Below, piece by piece: positions 16,838-25,611 of a stretch of 64,000 bases of DNA. Origin of the DNA: Candidatus Aminicenantota bacterium. GTDB taxonomy: Bacteria; Acidobacteriota; Aminicenantia; Aminicenantales; Saccharicenantaceae. Each line of letters begins with the position of its first letter. Position 1 is the stretch's first letter. The notes beneath the pieces were generated by a model. That model saw only the letters and a list, made by a program, of their open reading frames with translations. It made no database searches and had not been told where the DNA came from. Both the position numbers and the translations under genes were made by a program. The stretch covers positions 34,177 to 98,176 of the forward strand of contig JAPKZD010000004.1 of the NCBI GenBank assembly GCA_026393975.1, given 5' to 3'.

Positions 16838-18403
16838 ATGAACATCAAGACATGGTCCGGAACGGTTCTCGTTCTGCTTCTCGCGTTGGCCTGGCCGGCC
16901 GCGGGCCGACTGTTCGCCCAGGGCCGGCAGGCTCCTCCTCCCGAGTACAAGGAGCTCGTCGCGGCCCACGACATCCAGGATGCCGCGGTCCGGCTCAAGG
17001 AATTCGAAAGGATCAAGGCCGCTTACCCGGACAGCCGGTTCACGGAAGCGATCGAGGGGAGCATCCTGGAGGCCAAGGTGGAGCTGGCCGAAACCCTCAA
17101 GGACATCCTCGCCCTGCAGAAGGACTTCATGGCCAAGGGACGGGGGCCTGCCCGTCTCCAGAACCCCGTCATCTTGGCGGTCCAGCTGCTCAACCATCCG
17201 AGGCTCGGGACCTTCGACGCGTCGGAGGTCCTGGACGCCGTCCTGAAGTTCCGGGAAGAAGCTTTCAAGATCGCGGAGGACCCCGCGGTCTACGAGGAGC
17301 TTCCGCAGGACCAGCGGGGATTCTTCAAGTCCCAAGTCATCAACGCGTTCGAGCTCCTGGGGGCCAAGGCCTACCTGAATGCCGGGGACGCGGCCAAGGC
17401 CATGGGGGCGCTCGAGAGTTATAAAAAAGCCGGCGGCCCGACCGGCGGCAACTATCAATACGTTCTGGCCGCGGTCCTCGAAAGGACGGGCAAAATCGAA
17501 GGGGCTTATGACGCCTACCTCACGGCGGCCGTCGAGAACTACGAGGATGCGGCCGACAGGGCCAAGGCGCTCTACGTCAAGATCCACGGCCAGGCCGATG
17601 GTTTCGAGGCGGCGCTCGAGGCCAAGTTCAAGGCCCTGCCCTTCCGCCCCGAGCCGTTCAAGGCTCCGGCCGACTGGAAAGGCAAGGCCGTGCTCGCCGA
17701 ACTCTTCACGGGCTCGGAGTGTCCCCCCTGCGTCGGGGCCGACCTCGCCTTCGACGGACTCGTCGAAGCCGTCCCGGCGAAGTATCTGGCCGTCCTCGTC
17801 TACCACCTGCCCATCCCCCGGCCCGACCCGATGATGAACCCGGCGACCCAGGTGCGGCAAAAAGCTTACAACGTCAACAGCACGCCGACGGTCGTCATCG
17901 ACGGCACCAACAAGTCCCTCGGCGGGGGAGGTCGTGGCGCCGCCGAGGGCAAATTCGCCCAGTACCGGGCCGCGATCGAGCCGCTCCTTGCGGCCGCCCC
18001 GGCCGTCCTGTTGAAAGCGCGGGCTTCCTTGGCCGGGGACACGGTCAATGTCTCTTACGATTTCGACAAGGCGGTGCCGGGAGCCGATTACCTTCTTGTC
18101 CTCGTCCAGGACGAGCAGGAGCACAAGGGCTCGAACGGCATCGTCTATCACAAGATGGTCGTCCGCGATCTCCTCGTGGCCGACTCCGCCGCGCCGCGAT
18201 CGGCCGTGTTCGACCTGGCCGCCTCGGAAAAGGCGGCCGACGCCTATTTGACCGAGTTCGAGAAGACCTACACCCGGGTCCCGGACTTCAAATGGGAGGT
18301 CCGGCGCAACACCCTACCTCGCAAAGGTCTCAAGGTCATCTTTTTCGTCCAGGAGAAAGGGACGGGGAAGGTCCTGAACGCCGTCGTCGCCGACGTAAAA
18401 TAA
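16838..18403 (+). CDS. Secreted protein with thioredoxin-like domain
   Basis: A 521-residue exported protein. A signal peptide (about 1-28, LVLLLALAWPAAG) is followed by an alpha-helical, repeat-like region (about 35-265). A thioredoxin-like fold (about 275-400) has the redox pair CPPC in FTGSECPPCVG and a cis-proline context STPTVVIDG. A C-terminal beta-rich domain follows. The CPPC active site suggests disulfide chemistry in the periplasm, but substrate and partners are unknown. The helical part could be TPR-like. Start at ATG 16838 (after AGGAGG) is preferred over an in-frame ATG nine codons upstream that lies in the promoter. Confidence 0.75.
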   Translation: MNIKTWSGTVLVLLLALAWPAAGRLFAQGRQAPPPEYKELVAAHDIQDAAVRLKEFERIKAAYPDSRFTEAIEGSILEAKVELAETLKDILALQKDFMAKGRGPARLQNPVILAVQLLNHPRLGTFDASEVLDAVLKFREEAFKIAEDPAVYEELPQDQRGFFKSQVINAFELLGAKAYLNAGDAAKAMGALESYKKAGGPTGGNYQYVLAAVLERTGKIEGAYDAYLTAAVENYEDAADRAKALYVKIHGQADGFEAALEAKFKALPFRPEPFKAPADWKGKAVLAELFTGSECPPCVGADLAFDGLVEAVPAKYLAVLVYHLPIPRPDPMMNPATQVRQKAYNVNSTPTVVIDGTNKSLGGGGRGAAEGKFAQYRAAIEPLLAAAPAVLLKARASLAGDTVNVSYDFDKAVPGADYLLVLVQDEQEHKGSNGIVYHKMVVRDLLVADSAAPRSAVFDLAASEKAADAYLTEFEKTYTRVPDFKWEVRRNTLPRKGLKVIFFVQEKGTGKVLNAVVADVK

Positions 18404-18465
18404 GGCCGGGCTGACTTTTCGGGGCGGTTGGGGTAAGATTCCCGAAGGGATGGCCCCTAATCGCC

Positions 18466-18888
18466 ATGGATAAGTATAGGATCCTGCCCCACACCGCCGA
18501 CGGCAAGTTCCAGGCCTACGGCCGGACGCTCGAAGAAGCCTTCGGGAACGCCGCCCTGGCCACGGCCTCCCTGATGTGGGATTGGTCGAAGGTTGAACCG
18601 AGGGCCCATCATTTCGTCCACCTCAAGGGCATCGATAGGGAACAGCTCCTGGTCAAGTTCCTCGGCGAAACCATCTATCTCTTCGAGACCCAGCGGTTCC
18701 TCCTGGCGAAAGTCGACGGGCTCAGGATCCGTCCGGAATTCGAGGGCTTCAGCCTTGAGGCGCTTTTGGGGGGCGACACGATCTCCGACCGCTACGAGCT
18801 CTACGGAGAGGTCAAGGCGGTGACCTATAACGACCTGAAGATCGAGGAGTGCGACGGCTTCACCGTCCAGGTCGTCGTGGACATGTGA
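18466..18888 (+). CDS. Archease (RtcB ligase activator)
   Basis: A 140-residue archease-family protein, which speeds guanylylation of the RtcB RNA ligase. It has the N-terminal signature LPHTADGKFQAYG (residues 7-19, with the conserved Asp), LEEAFGNAALA, and the C-terminal KAVTYNDLKIEE carrying the conserved lysine and tyrosine. It is followed directly by rtcB, the classic RNA-repair pair, so partner and role are well supported by context. A weak TAAGAT -10-like box lies at 18434-18439. Confidence 0.93.
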   Translation: MDKYRILPHTADGKFQAYGRTLEEAFGNAALATASLMWDWSKVEPRAHHFVHLKGIDREQLLVKFLGETIYLFETQRFLLAKVDGLRIRPEFEGFSLEALLGGDTISDRYELYGEVKAVTYNDLKIEECDGFTVQVVVDM

Positions 18889-18896
18889 GCGCGACC

Positions 18897-20318
18897 ATGG
18901 ACCTCAGAAAAATCGGAGACAACGTCTGGGAGATCCCGAAGCAGGGCGACATGAGGGTCCCGGCTGTCATCTACTCCTCAGCCCGTCTCCTCGAAGATAT
19001 CCGCCGCGACATGACCCTTACTCAGGCCCGGAACGTCGCCTGCCTGCCCGGCATCGAGCGAATGTCCTACGTCATGCCCGACGCCCACCAGGGCTACGGT
19101 TTCCCGATCGGCGGCGTGGCCGCCTTCGACCTCGACTCGGGCATCATCTCGCCGGGAGGGGTCGGCTACGACATCAACTGCGGCGTCCGCCTGCTCAAGA
19201 CCGATTACACGGAGACGGACGTCGCCGGCAAGCGCAAGGAGCTCCTGGCCGAGATCTTCAAGGAGGTCCCGGCCGGGGTGGGGAAGGGGGGCGTGACCAA
19301 GCTCAGCCGGGGCGTCCTCAAAGAGATCCTGGTCAAAGGCGCCGAGTGGGCCGTCGAGAACGGCTACGGCCGGAAAGAGGACCTCGAGCGGACCGAAGAA
19401 TACGGTCGGATGAAGGACGCCGCCGCCGACGCCATTTCGGACAGGGCCATGGAGAGAGGCCTTCCCCAGCTCGGGACATTGGGTTCCGGGAACCACTTCC
19501 TCGAGATCCAGAAAGTCCACGAGATCTACGATGAGGACGCGGCCCGGGCGTTCGGCATCCGTGCCGCCGGCCAGGTCCTGGTCATGATCCACTGCGGCAG
19601 CCGGGGATTCGGCCACCAGGTGGCCACCGATTACATCGAGCTCATGGAGAACGCTTTCGGCGTCAAGGGCCTGCCCGACCGCGAGCTCGTCCACGCCCCC
19701 TTCAAGTCCCCCCAGGGTCAGCAGTATTACCGGTCGATGTGCGCGGCGGTCAACTACGCCTTCGCCAACCGCCAGATGATCGCCCACTGGGTTCGCGATG
19801 TCTTCGCCCGGGTTCTCGGCACCTCCAAAGGGATGGACCAGGTCTACGACGTCTGCCACAACGTGGCCAAGGTCGAGACGCACGAAGCGGGCGGACGCTC
19901 GAGGAGGCTCGTCGTCCACCGGAAGGGGGCGACGCGGAGCTTCGGCCCCGGCCGCTCCGAGATCCCCGAATGCTACCGCTCCGTGGGCCAGCCGGTCATC
20001 ATCCCCGGCAGCATGGGGACGGCGTCGTTTATTCTGGCCGGGACGAAGGAGGCCGAGGACCTGAGTTTTAGCTCCACGGCCCACGGCGCCGGCCGGGTCA
20101 TGTCCCGGCACGAGGCCGTCCGCCGTTTTCGCGGCGAGAGGATCCGGGACGACCTGGCCCGCAAGGGGATCGAACTCAGAGCGACGAATTGGAAGGGTGT
20201 CGCCGAGGAGGCCGCCGAGGCTTACAAGGACGTGGACGAGGTCGTCCGCGTCTCCCACGAGGTCGGGCTCGGCCGCCTCGTCGCCAAGGTCGTCCCCATC
20301 GGGGTCATGAAAGGCTAG
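18897..20318 (+). CDS. rtcB: RNA-splicing/repair ligase RtcB
   Basis: GTP- and Mn-dependent ligase that joins RNA 2',3'-cyclic phosphate or 3'-phosphate ends to 5'-OH. The 473 residues contain the metal-site motifs MPDAHQGYGFPIGG and GVGYDINCGVR (Cys), GSGNHFLE, and HCGSRGFGHQ. The C-terminal SSTAHGAGRVMSR holds the guanylylated His. ATG 18897 is used; a GTG at 18885 overlapping the archease stop would add four residues (VSAT) and cannot be excluded. The last 14 bp overlap the end of the convergent polX. Confidence 0.96.
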   Translation: MDLRKIGDNVWEIPKQGDMRVPAVIYSSARLLEDIRRDMTLTQARNVACLPGIERMSYVMPDAHQGYGFPIGGVAAFDLDSGIISPGGVGYDINCGVRLLKTDYTETDVAGKRKELLAEIFKEVPAGVGKGGVTKLSRGVLKEILVKGAEWAVENGYGRKEDLERTEEYGRMKDAAADAISDRAMERGLPQLGTLGSGNHFLEIQKVHEIYDEDAARAFGIRAAGQVLVMIHCGSRGFGHQVATDYIELMENAFGVKGLPDRELVHAPFKSPQGQQYYRSMCAAVNYAFANRQMIAHWVRDVFARVLGTSKGMDQVYDVCHNVAKVETHEAGGRSRRLVVHRKGATRSFGPGRSEIPECYRSVGQPVIIPGSMGTASFILAGTKEAEDLSFSSTAHGAGRVMSRHEAVRRFRGERIRDDLARKGIELRATNWKGVAEEAAEAYKDVDEVVRVSHEVGLGRLVAKVVPIGVMKG

Positions 20319-22020
20319 ATCTTTTTCCCAAGAGCGCATGGGCGCTCAAACAGTTCAAGATATCGTCCGGCCCGAGCCAGGCCCGGCGGGCGATGCCCAA
20401 GCCGAAGCGCATCATGGCCAGCCCATCGGCGAAGTGGGTATCGGTCCCGATCGTGATCTTAACGCCTTTTTCCTTGGCTTTCTTGAGGTTGAGCTCGTTA
20501 AGGTCGAGCCGGTCGTAGTAGGAGTTGAGCTCCAGGGCCTTGCCGTGGCGGGCCGCCCCGTCGATGACCTTATCGACGTCGACGTTGTAGCCTTCGCGTC
20601 CGGATATCAGCCGGCCCGTCGGGTGGGCGATCGTCCGAACATACGGATTCTCCAGGGCCTTGAGTATCCGCTCGGTGACGTTCTTCTTGAAACCCGAATG
20701 GACGGCGGCGACGACGAAGTCCAACCGGGCGAGAAGCTCGTCGGGGAAATCCAGGGACCCGTCGGCCAGGATATCGACTTCGCTTCCCTTGAGGACCCGG
20801 AAACCCTTGAGCGTTCTGTTGAAGGCCTCGATCTCTTGGATCTCGGCGGCGAGCCGGTCGGCCGCGAGGCCATGGGCGTATTTTGCCGCTTGGGAGTGGT
20901 CGCAGATCGCGACGTAAGAGTAACCCATCTTCCGGGCCAGGCCGACGACCTCGCCCAGGGACAGGTCGCCGTCGCTCGCCCGGGTGTGAACGTGGAGGTC
21001 GCCTTTGATGTTCCCGGTCTCGACGAGGCGGGGCAGGCGGCCTGCCAGTCCGAGCTCGACCTCGCCGCGGTCCTCGCGCATTTCCGGCGCGATCCAGGGC
21101 ATCCTCAGGACCCGGTAACAGTCCTCCTCCTCCCGGGACGCCAGGCGCTTCGTGCCGCGGAAGACTCCGTATTCGGATATCTTCAGGCCGCGGTCCTTGG
21201 CCAGGCCGCGGAGCTTGATGTTGTGGGCCTTGGAGCCCGTGAAGTAGAGGAGGGCGGCGCCGTATTCCGACTCATCGACGATGCGAAGGTCGACCTGACG
21301 CTCGATCTCGCCCGCCCGGACGACGATCGAACCTCTGGTATCGCCCTCCGCCAGGATGCGGACCGCGTTCGGGTTGTGCGCGAAGTAGCGGATGATCTCC
21401 TTGCCGTTTTTCCCGCAGGCCAGGATGTCGATGTCGCCGACGGTCTCTTTCATGCGGCGGAGGGATCCGGCGGCCGAGACGCGGCTGATACCGGGCGCCT
21501 TTTCGAGATAGGCGATGACCTCGTCGGCTATGAGGGCGGCCCCGCAGATGGAGATCCGCTCCGCCACGCGCTCCCGCGCTCCGATGCTCTTGCGAATGTT
21601 CTCGACCTTTTTCTCGCCCATGCCGTAGAGTCCGGCCAGCGATCCGTCGGCGATCGCGCGCTTGAGGCCGGCGAGGTCCTTGACCCCGAGCTCCTTGTTC
21701 ATGAGATGGACGGTCTTGCCGCCGAGACCCTGGATCTCGAGCAGGCCGAGGAGGCTCTCCGGGACGCCCGTCATGACCTCACGGTATTTCGTCATCGTCC
21801 CGGTTTCGAGGTATTCGCCGATCTTCTTGGCCAGCCCGTCGCCGATGCCCGGGATCGTCTCCAGCCGGCCCTCGCGGGCGACCGTTTCGACGTCCTCGGT
21901 CATGTCCTGGAGGATGCGGGAGGCCTTCCGATAGGCGACGACTTTGAACCCCGTTTCGCCCTTGATCTCGAGGGCGTCGGCGATCCTGTCGAACAGGTCG
22001 GCGACTTCCCGGTTCTTCAT
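20305..22020 (-). CDS. polX: Bacterial/archaeal-type DNA polymerase X with PHP domain
   Basis: Family-X DNA repair polymerase of 571 residues. An N-terminal 8-kDa-like and helix-hairpin-helix part (LETIPGIGDGLAKKIGEYLE, about 53-72) precedes the nucleotidyl-transfer motif GSLRRMKETVGDIDIL (185-200) with Asp196 and Asp198; the third Asp is Asp244 (RQVDLRIV). A C-terminal PHP phosphoesterase domain begins DLHVHTRASDG (341-351) and contains HPTGR and GTDTHF, giving 3'-5' exonuclease/AP-endonuclease activity in related enzymes. It is convergent with rtcB, with a 14-bp overlap. All catalytic carboxylates are present. Confidence 0.95.
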   Translation of the reverse strand: MKNREVADLFDRIADALEIKGETGFKVVAYRKASRILQDMTEDVETVAREGRLETIPGIGDGLAKKIGEYLETGTMTKYREVMTGVPESLLGLLEIQGLGGKTVHLMNKELGVKDLAGLKRAIADGSLAGLYGMGEKKVENIRKSIGARERVAERISICGAALIADEVIAYLEKAPGISRVSAAGSLRRMKETVGDIDILACGKNGKEIIRYFAHNPNAVRILAEGDTRGSIVVRAGEIERQVDLRIVDESEYGAALLYFTGSKAHNIKLRGLAKDRGLKISEYGVFRGTKRLASREEEDCYRVLRMPWIAPEMREDRGEVELGLAGRLPRLVETGNIKGDLHVHTRASDGDLSLGEVVGLARKMGYSYVAICDHSQAAKYAHGLAADRLAAEIQEIEAFNRTLKGFRVLKGSEVDILADGSLDFPDELLARLDFVVAAVHSGFKKNVTERILKALENPYVRTIAHPTGRLISGREGYNVDVDKVIDGAARHGKALELNSYYDRLDLNELNLKKAKEKGVKITIGTDTHFADGLAMMRFGLGIARRAWLGPDDILNCLSAHALLGKRSSLS

Positions 22021-22129
22021 CGTCTTGTCCCTCTACCCTTTAGGTTACCCCAAATGCATGACTGGGGGAAGTCCGGTTCCTGCCGGCATCATGGAGATGC
22101 CTTGAGGAGGCCGTGGAATAGAGGGCTGA

Positions 22130-22245
22130 GGGTATCGTCGGAGGAAGCATAAAGCGGTGATTTAGTCATCACGGTCCGAATACGTCCCTACGGATAAGGA
22201 CCGTGATGGCGTTAAGAATCACCGCAGCGGACGAAGACGATGCCC
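22130..22245. repeat. Two-arm palindromic intergenic repeat (copy 2, inverted relative to copy 1)
   Basis: Left arm 22130-22177 matches the complement of the right arm of the copy at 10471; right arm 22198-22245 matches the complement of its left arm. The arms are 48 bp with a 20-bp spacer. Both this copy and copy 1 contain AAAGCGGTGATTTAGTCATC-like and GCGGTGATTCTT-like arms. It fills much of the 300-bp gap 22021-22320, where I see no ORF. Confidence 0.8.
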
Positions 22246-22282
22246 AAAGCCCCTCCGCGGCCGACGAAGCGGCGAGCCCGAT

Positions 22283-22311
22283 TTGACAATTCTATCGACG
22301 CCTTCTAAGGT
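22283..22311 (+). promoter_or_regulatory. Candidate thyX promoter, possibly giving a near-leaderless mRNA
   Basis: TTGACA (22283-22288), a 17-bp spacer, TAAGGT (22306-22311). The expected start site is only a few bases before ATG 22321, so the transcript may have almost no 5' leader. Confidence 0.5.
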
Positions 22312-22320
22312 AGAGGCGCC

Positions 22321-23820
22321 ATGAAAGTCATCCTGGCCGGATACAACGTCGACAGCGCCGTCCTCGACGAACTCAAGAAGAATTCTCCGCCGCGCGAGGA
22401 CGTCACACCCGAGACCCTGGCCGCGGCGTATGCTCGGATCTCGCGCGACCCGCGCCCGGCCGACGAGCTCAGGGCTGCGGCCCGGATCGAGGTCGAGCGG
22501 GCCCGGCGCTCCAACCAGTCCATCATCTTCAAGATGGGACACCACTCCGTGGCCGAGCACGCCGTCTTCAATTTCGACGTCATCGGCGTGAGCCGGCTGG
22601 CCATCGAGGAGATCGAGCGCTTCCGGCTCTGCTCGTTCACGGAGAAGTCGCAGAGATACATCACCCTCGGCTCCGATTTCGTTGTCCCCGAGGAGGTGCG
22701 CCGGGCGGGAAGGGAGGACCTCTTCGTCGGGACGGTCAAGGCCCAGAACGCCCTCTATCACCGGCTTTACGAACGCCTCAAGCCGTTCGTCTTCGAAAAA
22801 TACGCGGCCGCCGCGGCCAACCCGAAAAACCACTCCGTCCTCGACGGCTGGGCCAAGGAAGACGCCCGCTACATCGTCAGCCTGGCCACGGAAGGCCAGC
22901 TCGGCCTGACCCTGAACGCCCGCAACCTCGAGCTCCTCGTCCGTCGTTTCGCGGCCAAGGGTCTCGAGGAGCTCCGGGCGTTCAACGCCAGGATCCAAGC
23001 GTTGGCCAAGGGCGTCGCCCCGTCCCTCATCCTGTTCACCGACCCGAACGAATTCGACGCGGAGACCTACGCCGACATGGCCGCCGCGGACGGGTTCGCG
23101 CCGCCGGCGCACCGAGGGAAACGGCGGGGAGGCGAGGCCAAAGAAGTCGTCCTGGCCGGCTTTGCGGCCGACGGGGACGCAAGCGTCATCGCCGCCCTGC
23201 TCCACACGGTCACGCGGCTCTCTTATAAGGAGTGCCTGGACCGGGCAAAGAAGGCCGGTCCGGCCGTCCGGAAGGACATCGTCCGCCGGGCTTTCAAGCG
23301 GATGGAATTCTACGATTTTCCGCCGCGCGAATTCGAGCACGCCGAGCTCGTCTACGACCTCGTCGTCTCCGCCTCGTGTTTCGCTCAGCTCAAAAGGCAC
23401 CGCATGGCGACGCTGACCTGGCAGCGCTACGACCCCGGACTGGGCGTGACCGTGCCGCCCTCGATCCGGGAGGTCGGCGCCGAAAAAGAGTTCCTGGCCG
23501 TCGTCGACCGGACCAATGAAGTCCACGCCGTGCTCGAAAAGGAGATCGGGCCGGCGGCCGACTATGTCCTGACCAACGCCCACAGGCGCCGGGCCCTGCT
23601 CAAGGTTAACGTCCGCGAGCTCTACCACATCTCCCGGCTCCGCGAGGATGCCTCGGCCCAATGGGAGATCCGGCGTGCTGCGGCCGAGATGTCCCGTCTG
23701 GCCAAGAAAGTCCTGCCGCTCACCTGCCTCATGCTCGGCGGGAAAGACGCCTACCCGGAGATCTACGCCAGGGTTTTCGGCCGTCCGCCCAAGATGGCTC
23801 CGCCAAAAATAATCCAGTAG
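22321..23820 (+). CDS. thyX: Tandem (double-domain) ThyX-like flavin-dependent thymidylate synthase
   Basis: ThyX makes dTMP from dUMP using FAD and methylene-THF, normally as a homotetramer of about 220-residue chains. This 499-residue protein contains two ThyX-like halves. Half 1 has GHHSVAEHAVFNFDV and ERFRLCSFTEKSQRY (RFR at 100-102): the RHR histidine is lost but the S-x-E-x-S/Q-R part is kept. Half 2 has EHAELVYDLVVSAS and QLKRHRMATLTWQRY (RHR at 359-361): RHR is kept but the S-N-E part is altered. The complementary decay suggests one composite active site per pair of halves, or a divergent function. A repeat lies upstream, and it is convergent with the purine operon. Confidence 0.82.
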   Translation: MKVILAGYNVDSAVLDELKKNSPPREDVTPETLAAAYARISRDPRPADELRAAARIEVERARRSNQSIIFKMGHHSVAEHAVFNFDVIGVSRLAIEEIERFRLCSFTEKSQRYITLGSDFVVPEEVRRAGREDLFVGTVKAQNALYHRLYERLKPFVFEKYAAAAANPKNHSVLDGWAKEDARYIVSLATEGQLGLTLNARNLELLVRRFAAKGLEELRAFNARIQALAKGVAPSLILFTDPNEFDAETYADMAAADGFAPPAHRGKRRGGEAKEVVLAGFAADGDASVIAALLHTVTRLSYKECLDRAKKAGPAVRKDIVRRAFKRMEFYDFPPREFEHAELVYDLVVSASCFAQLKRHRMATLTWQRYDPGLGVTVPPSIREVGAEKEFLAVVDRTNEVHAVLEKEIGPAADYVLTNAHRRRALLKVNVRELYHISRLREDASAQWEIRRAAAEMSRLAKKVLPLTCLMLGGKDAYPEIYARVFGRPPKMAPPKIIQ

Positions 23821-23838
23821 GCGGAACGAAGGGCGGGC

Positions 23839-24936
23839 TCATCCGCCAGGAGTTCTCTTTCTCGACCTCAGCGCGGCGACGGCCGAGATGAGCGAGACCA
23901 GCGCGCCCATGCCCCTGACCGTATCCACGGGAGAGACCCCATGCCAGGTCATGCTCCCGACGACGTCGATGGCGTGGAAGGAGAGCACGCTGACGAATGA
24001 TACCGAGAGGTAGGCGGCGAGGCCGATCCCGACTCCCCAGGCGTAGCGGTGGGAACCCGGCTTCTTCATCGCTCGGAGAAAGAGGAAGAAAAGCCCCAGC
24101 GCACCGGCGGCCACGGCGGCCATGGCCGCTTTCTGGTAAGGCTTGCGGAGATCGTAGAGGTTTCCCTCCTCGGCCAGCCGGCGGCCCCACGAGGCCAAAT
24201 GCCCGACGACGCCGGAGAGCTCGAGGAAGGCGCCGAGGACGAAGACGGCCGCGAACGCCAGCCAGATCGTCCGCTCCCTCGTCTCTCCCGAGGATGCACC
24301 CGGCCTCTTGCGGCCGGCCTTCGCCCGGCAGAGGGCTGCCGAAGAGATGAGGATGACGAAAATGATGGGATGGGCCCACGGCGAGGGACCGCGCCGCGGG
24401 CCCCGCTCGGCCGCCTTCGCTGCCGCGGACTCTGCGGCGGTCGAATAATGGTAGACCCGGGTTTTTTCGAGTCCCCGATTTTGTGCGGCCGTGCCATCCC
24501 TCTTGACCGGCATCAGCTTCGTGCTGACGGCCCGCGTCCCGTCCTGCCATTTGCCCGTCGGGCTCAGGAAGATGATGGCGGAAGCGAAGGCCATGTCCTC
24601 CCGTTCCGGGACCTCGAAGATGAACGAGAAGGTTCCGCCCCCGGCCGCCTCGCGCGTCGGTCCGGAGGAGGCGAGGTACCCCCGGATCTTCCGGTCGGCT
24701 CCCGCCCTATTAAGTGTGCAGGCGATTTGGGTTGCTTCGACGGATTTTTTCAGGGTGACCTTGATTTCGAGCGGCTGCCCGACGACCGCGGCCGCCGGCG
24801 CTTCGACGGTGAGCCAGCCGGGACGATGTTCCGTATGGTCGAGGATCACCCACGTCGCGGCAAAGACGATGACGAGCGCGACCGCCAGGCCGGTCCGCTT
24901 GAGTTTTTTCTCGAAGACCATCTTCATGCCGGACAT
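23839..24936 (-). CDS. Membrane protein of unknown function
   Basis: A 365-residue protein I do not recognise. An N-terminal membrane segment (about 14-32, GLAVALVIVFAATWVIL) precedes a soluble beta-rich region (about 38-150, similar in feel to an extracytoplasmic Ig- or CopC-like domain). About four further hydrophobic segments follow (starting near AHPIIFVILISSAALC, then IWLAFAAVFVLGAFLEL, and two near the C-terminus). It lies 18 bp downstream of purN, at the end of the purine operon, with no separate promoter seen. It ends 18 bp from thyX (convergent). Confidence 0.6.
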   Translation of the reverse strand: MSGMKMVFEKKLKRTGLAVALVIVFAATWVILDHTEHRPGWLTVEAPAAAVVGQPLEIKVTLKKSVEATQIACTLNRAGADRKIRGYLASSGPTREAAGGGTFSFIFEVPEREDMAFASAIIFLSPTGKWQDGTRAVSTKLMPVKRDGTAAQNRGLEKTRVYHYSTAAESAAAKAAERGPRRGPSPWAHPIIFVILISSAALCRAKAGRKRPGASSGETRERTIWLAFAAVFVLGAFLELSGVVGHLASWGRRLAEEGNLYDLRKPYQKAAMAAVAAGALGLFFLFLRAMKKPGSHRYAWGVGIGLAAYLSVSFVSVLSFHAIDVVGSMTWHGVSPVDTVRGMGALVSLISAVAALRSRKRTPGG

Positions 24937-24954
24937 CGCGCGATGGAGCCGGGC

Positions 24955-25602
24955 TCAGGCCCCGGGCTCGAGGACGAAGACGCGCCGCCCCCTGACCTCG
25001 ATGCGGCCCTCGAAGTAGAGCCGGACGGCTTCCGGATAGATCCGGTGTTCTTCGACGAGGATGCGGGCGGCCAGGGTTTCCTCCGTGTCGTCCTGGAGGA
25101 CGGGGACGACGGATTGGAGGATGATGGGGCCCATGTCGACCTCGGCGGCCACGAAGTGGACCGTGCAGCCCGAGAAGCGGACGCCCCAGTCGATGGCTTT
25201 CTGCTGGACGTGGAGGCCCGGGAATGACGGCAGGAGAGCGGGGTGGACGTTGATCAGCCTGTGTCGGAAGGCGTCGCAGAGCTCCGGCGTGAGGACTTTC
25301 ATGTATCCGGCCAGGCAGACGAGGTCGATCCGCCTCTGTCCGAGCTCCCGGATGATGGCCCGGTCGTAGTCCTCGCGGGTGGCGAAGAGCTTGGGGTTGA
25401 GAGAGAGGGTCTCAAGGCCCCATTCGCGGGCCTTGACGAGGCCCGGGGCATCCTCTTTATTGCTGAAGACGAGGCCGATGTCCGCGTCGATCCCGCCCTT
25501 CCGGACGGCCTCGCGGATGGCCATGAAGTTCGAGCCGCGACCGGACAGGAAGACGGCGATGCGGCCCCTTTTCCGTTGACTCCGGAAGACGACGTCGTCC
25601 AT
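24955..25602 (-). CDS. purN: Phosphoribosylglycinamide formyltransferase (GART)
   Basis: Third step of purine synthesis: formyl transfer from 10-formyl-THF to GAR. The 215 residues carry the N-terminal phosphate-binding VFLSGRGSNF (about 17-26) and the active-site Asn-His pair in LINVHPALLPSFPG. GCTVHFVAAEVDMGPII is the folate/catalytic loop with the conserved His and Asp. It follows purL by 9 bp. Confidence 0.95.
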   Translation of the reverse strand: MDDVVFRSQRKRGRIAVFLSGRGSNFMAIREAVRKGGIDADIGLVFSNKEDAPGLVKAREWGLETLSLNPKLFATREDYDRAIIRELGQRRIDLVCLAGYMKVLTPELCDAFRHRLINVHPALLPSFPGLHVQQKAIDWGVRFSGCTVHFVAAEVDMGPIILQSVVPVLQDDTEETLAARILVEEHRIYPEAVRLYFEGRIEVRGRRVFVLEPGA

Positions 25603-25611
25603 GATTCTCCC

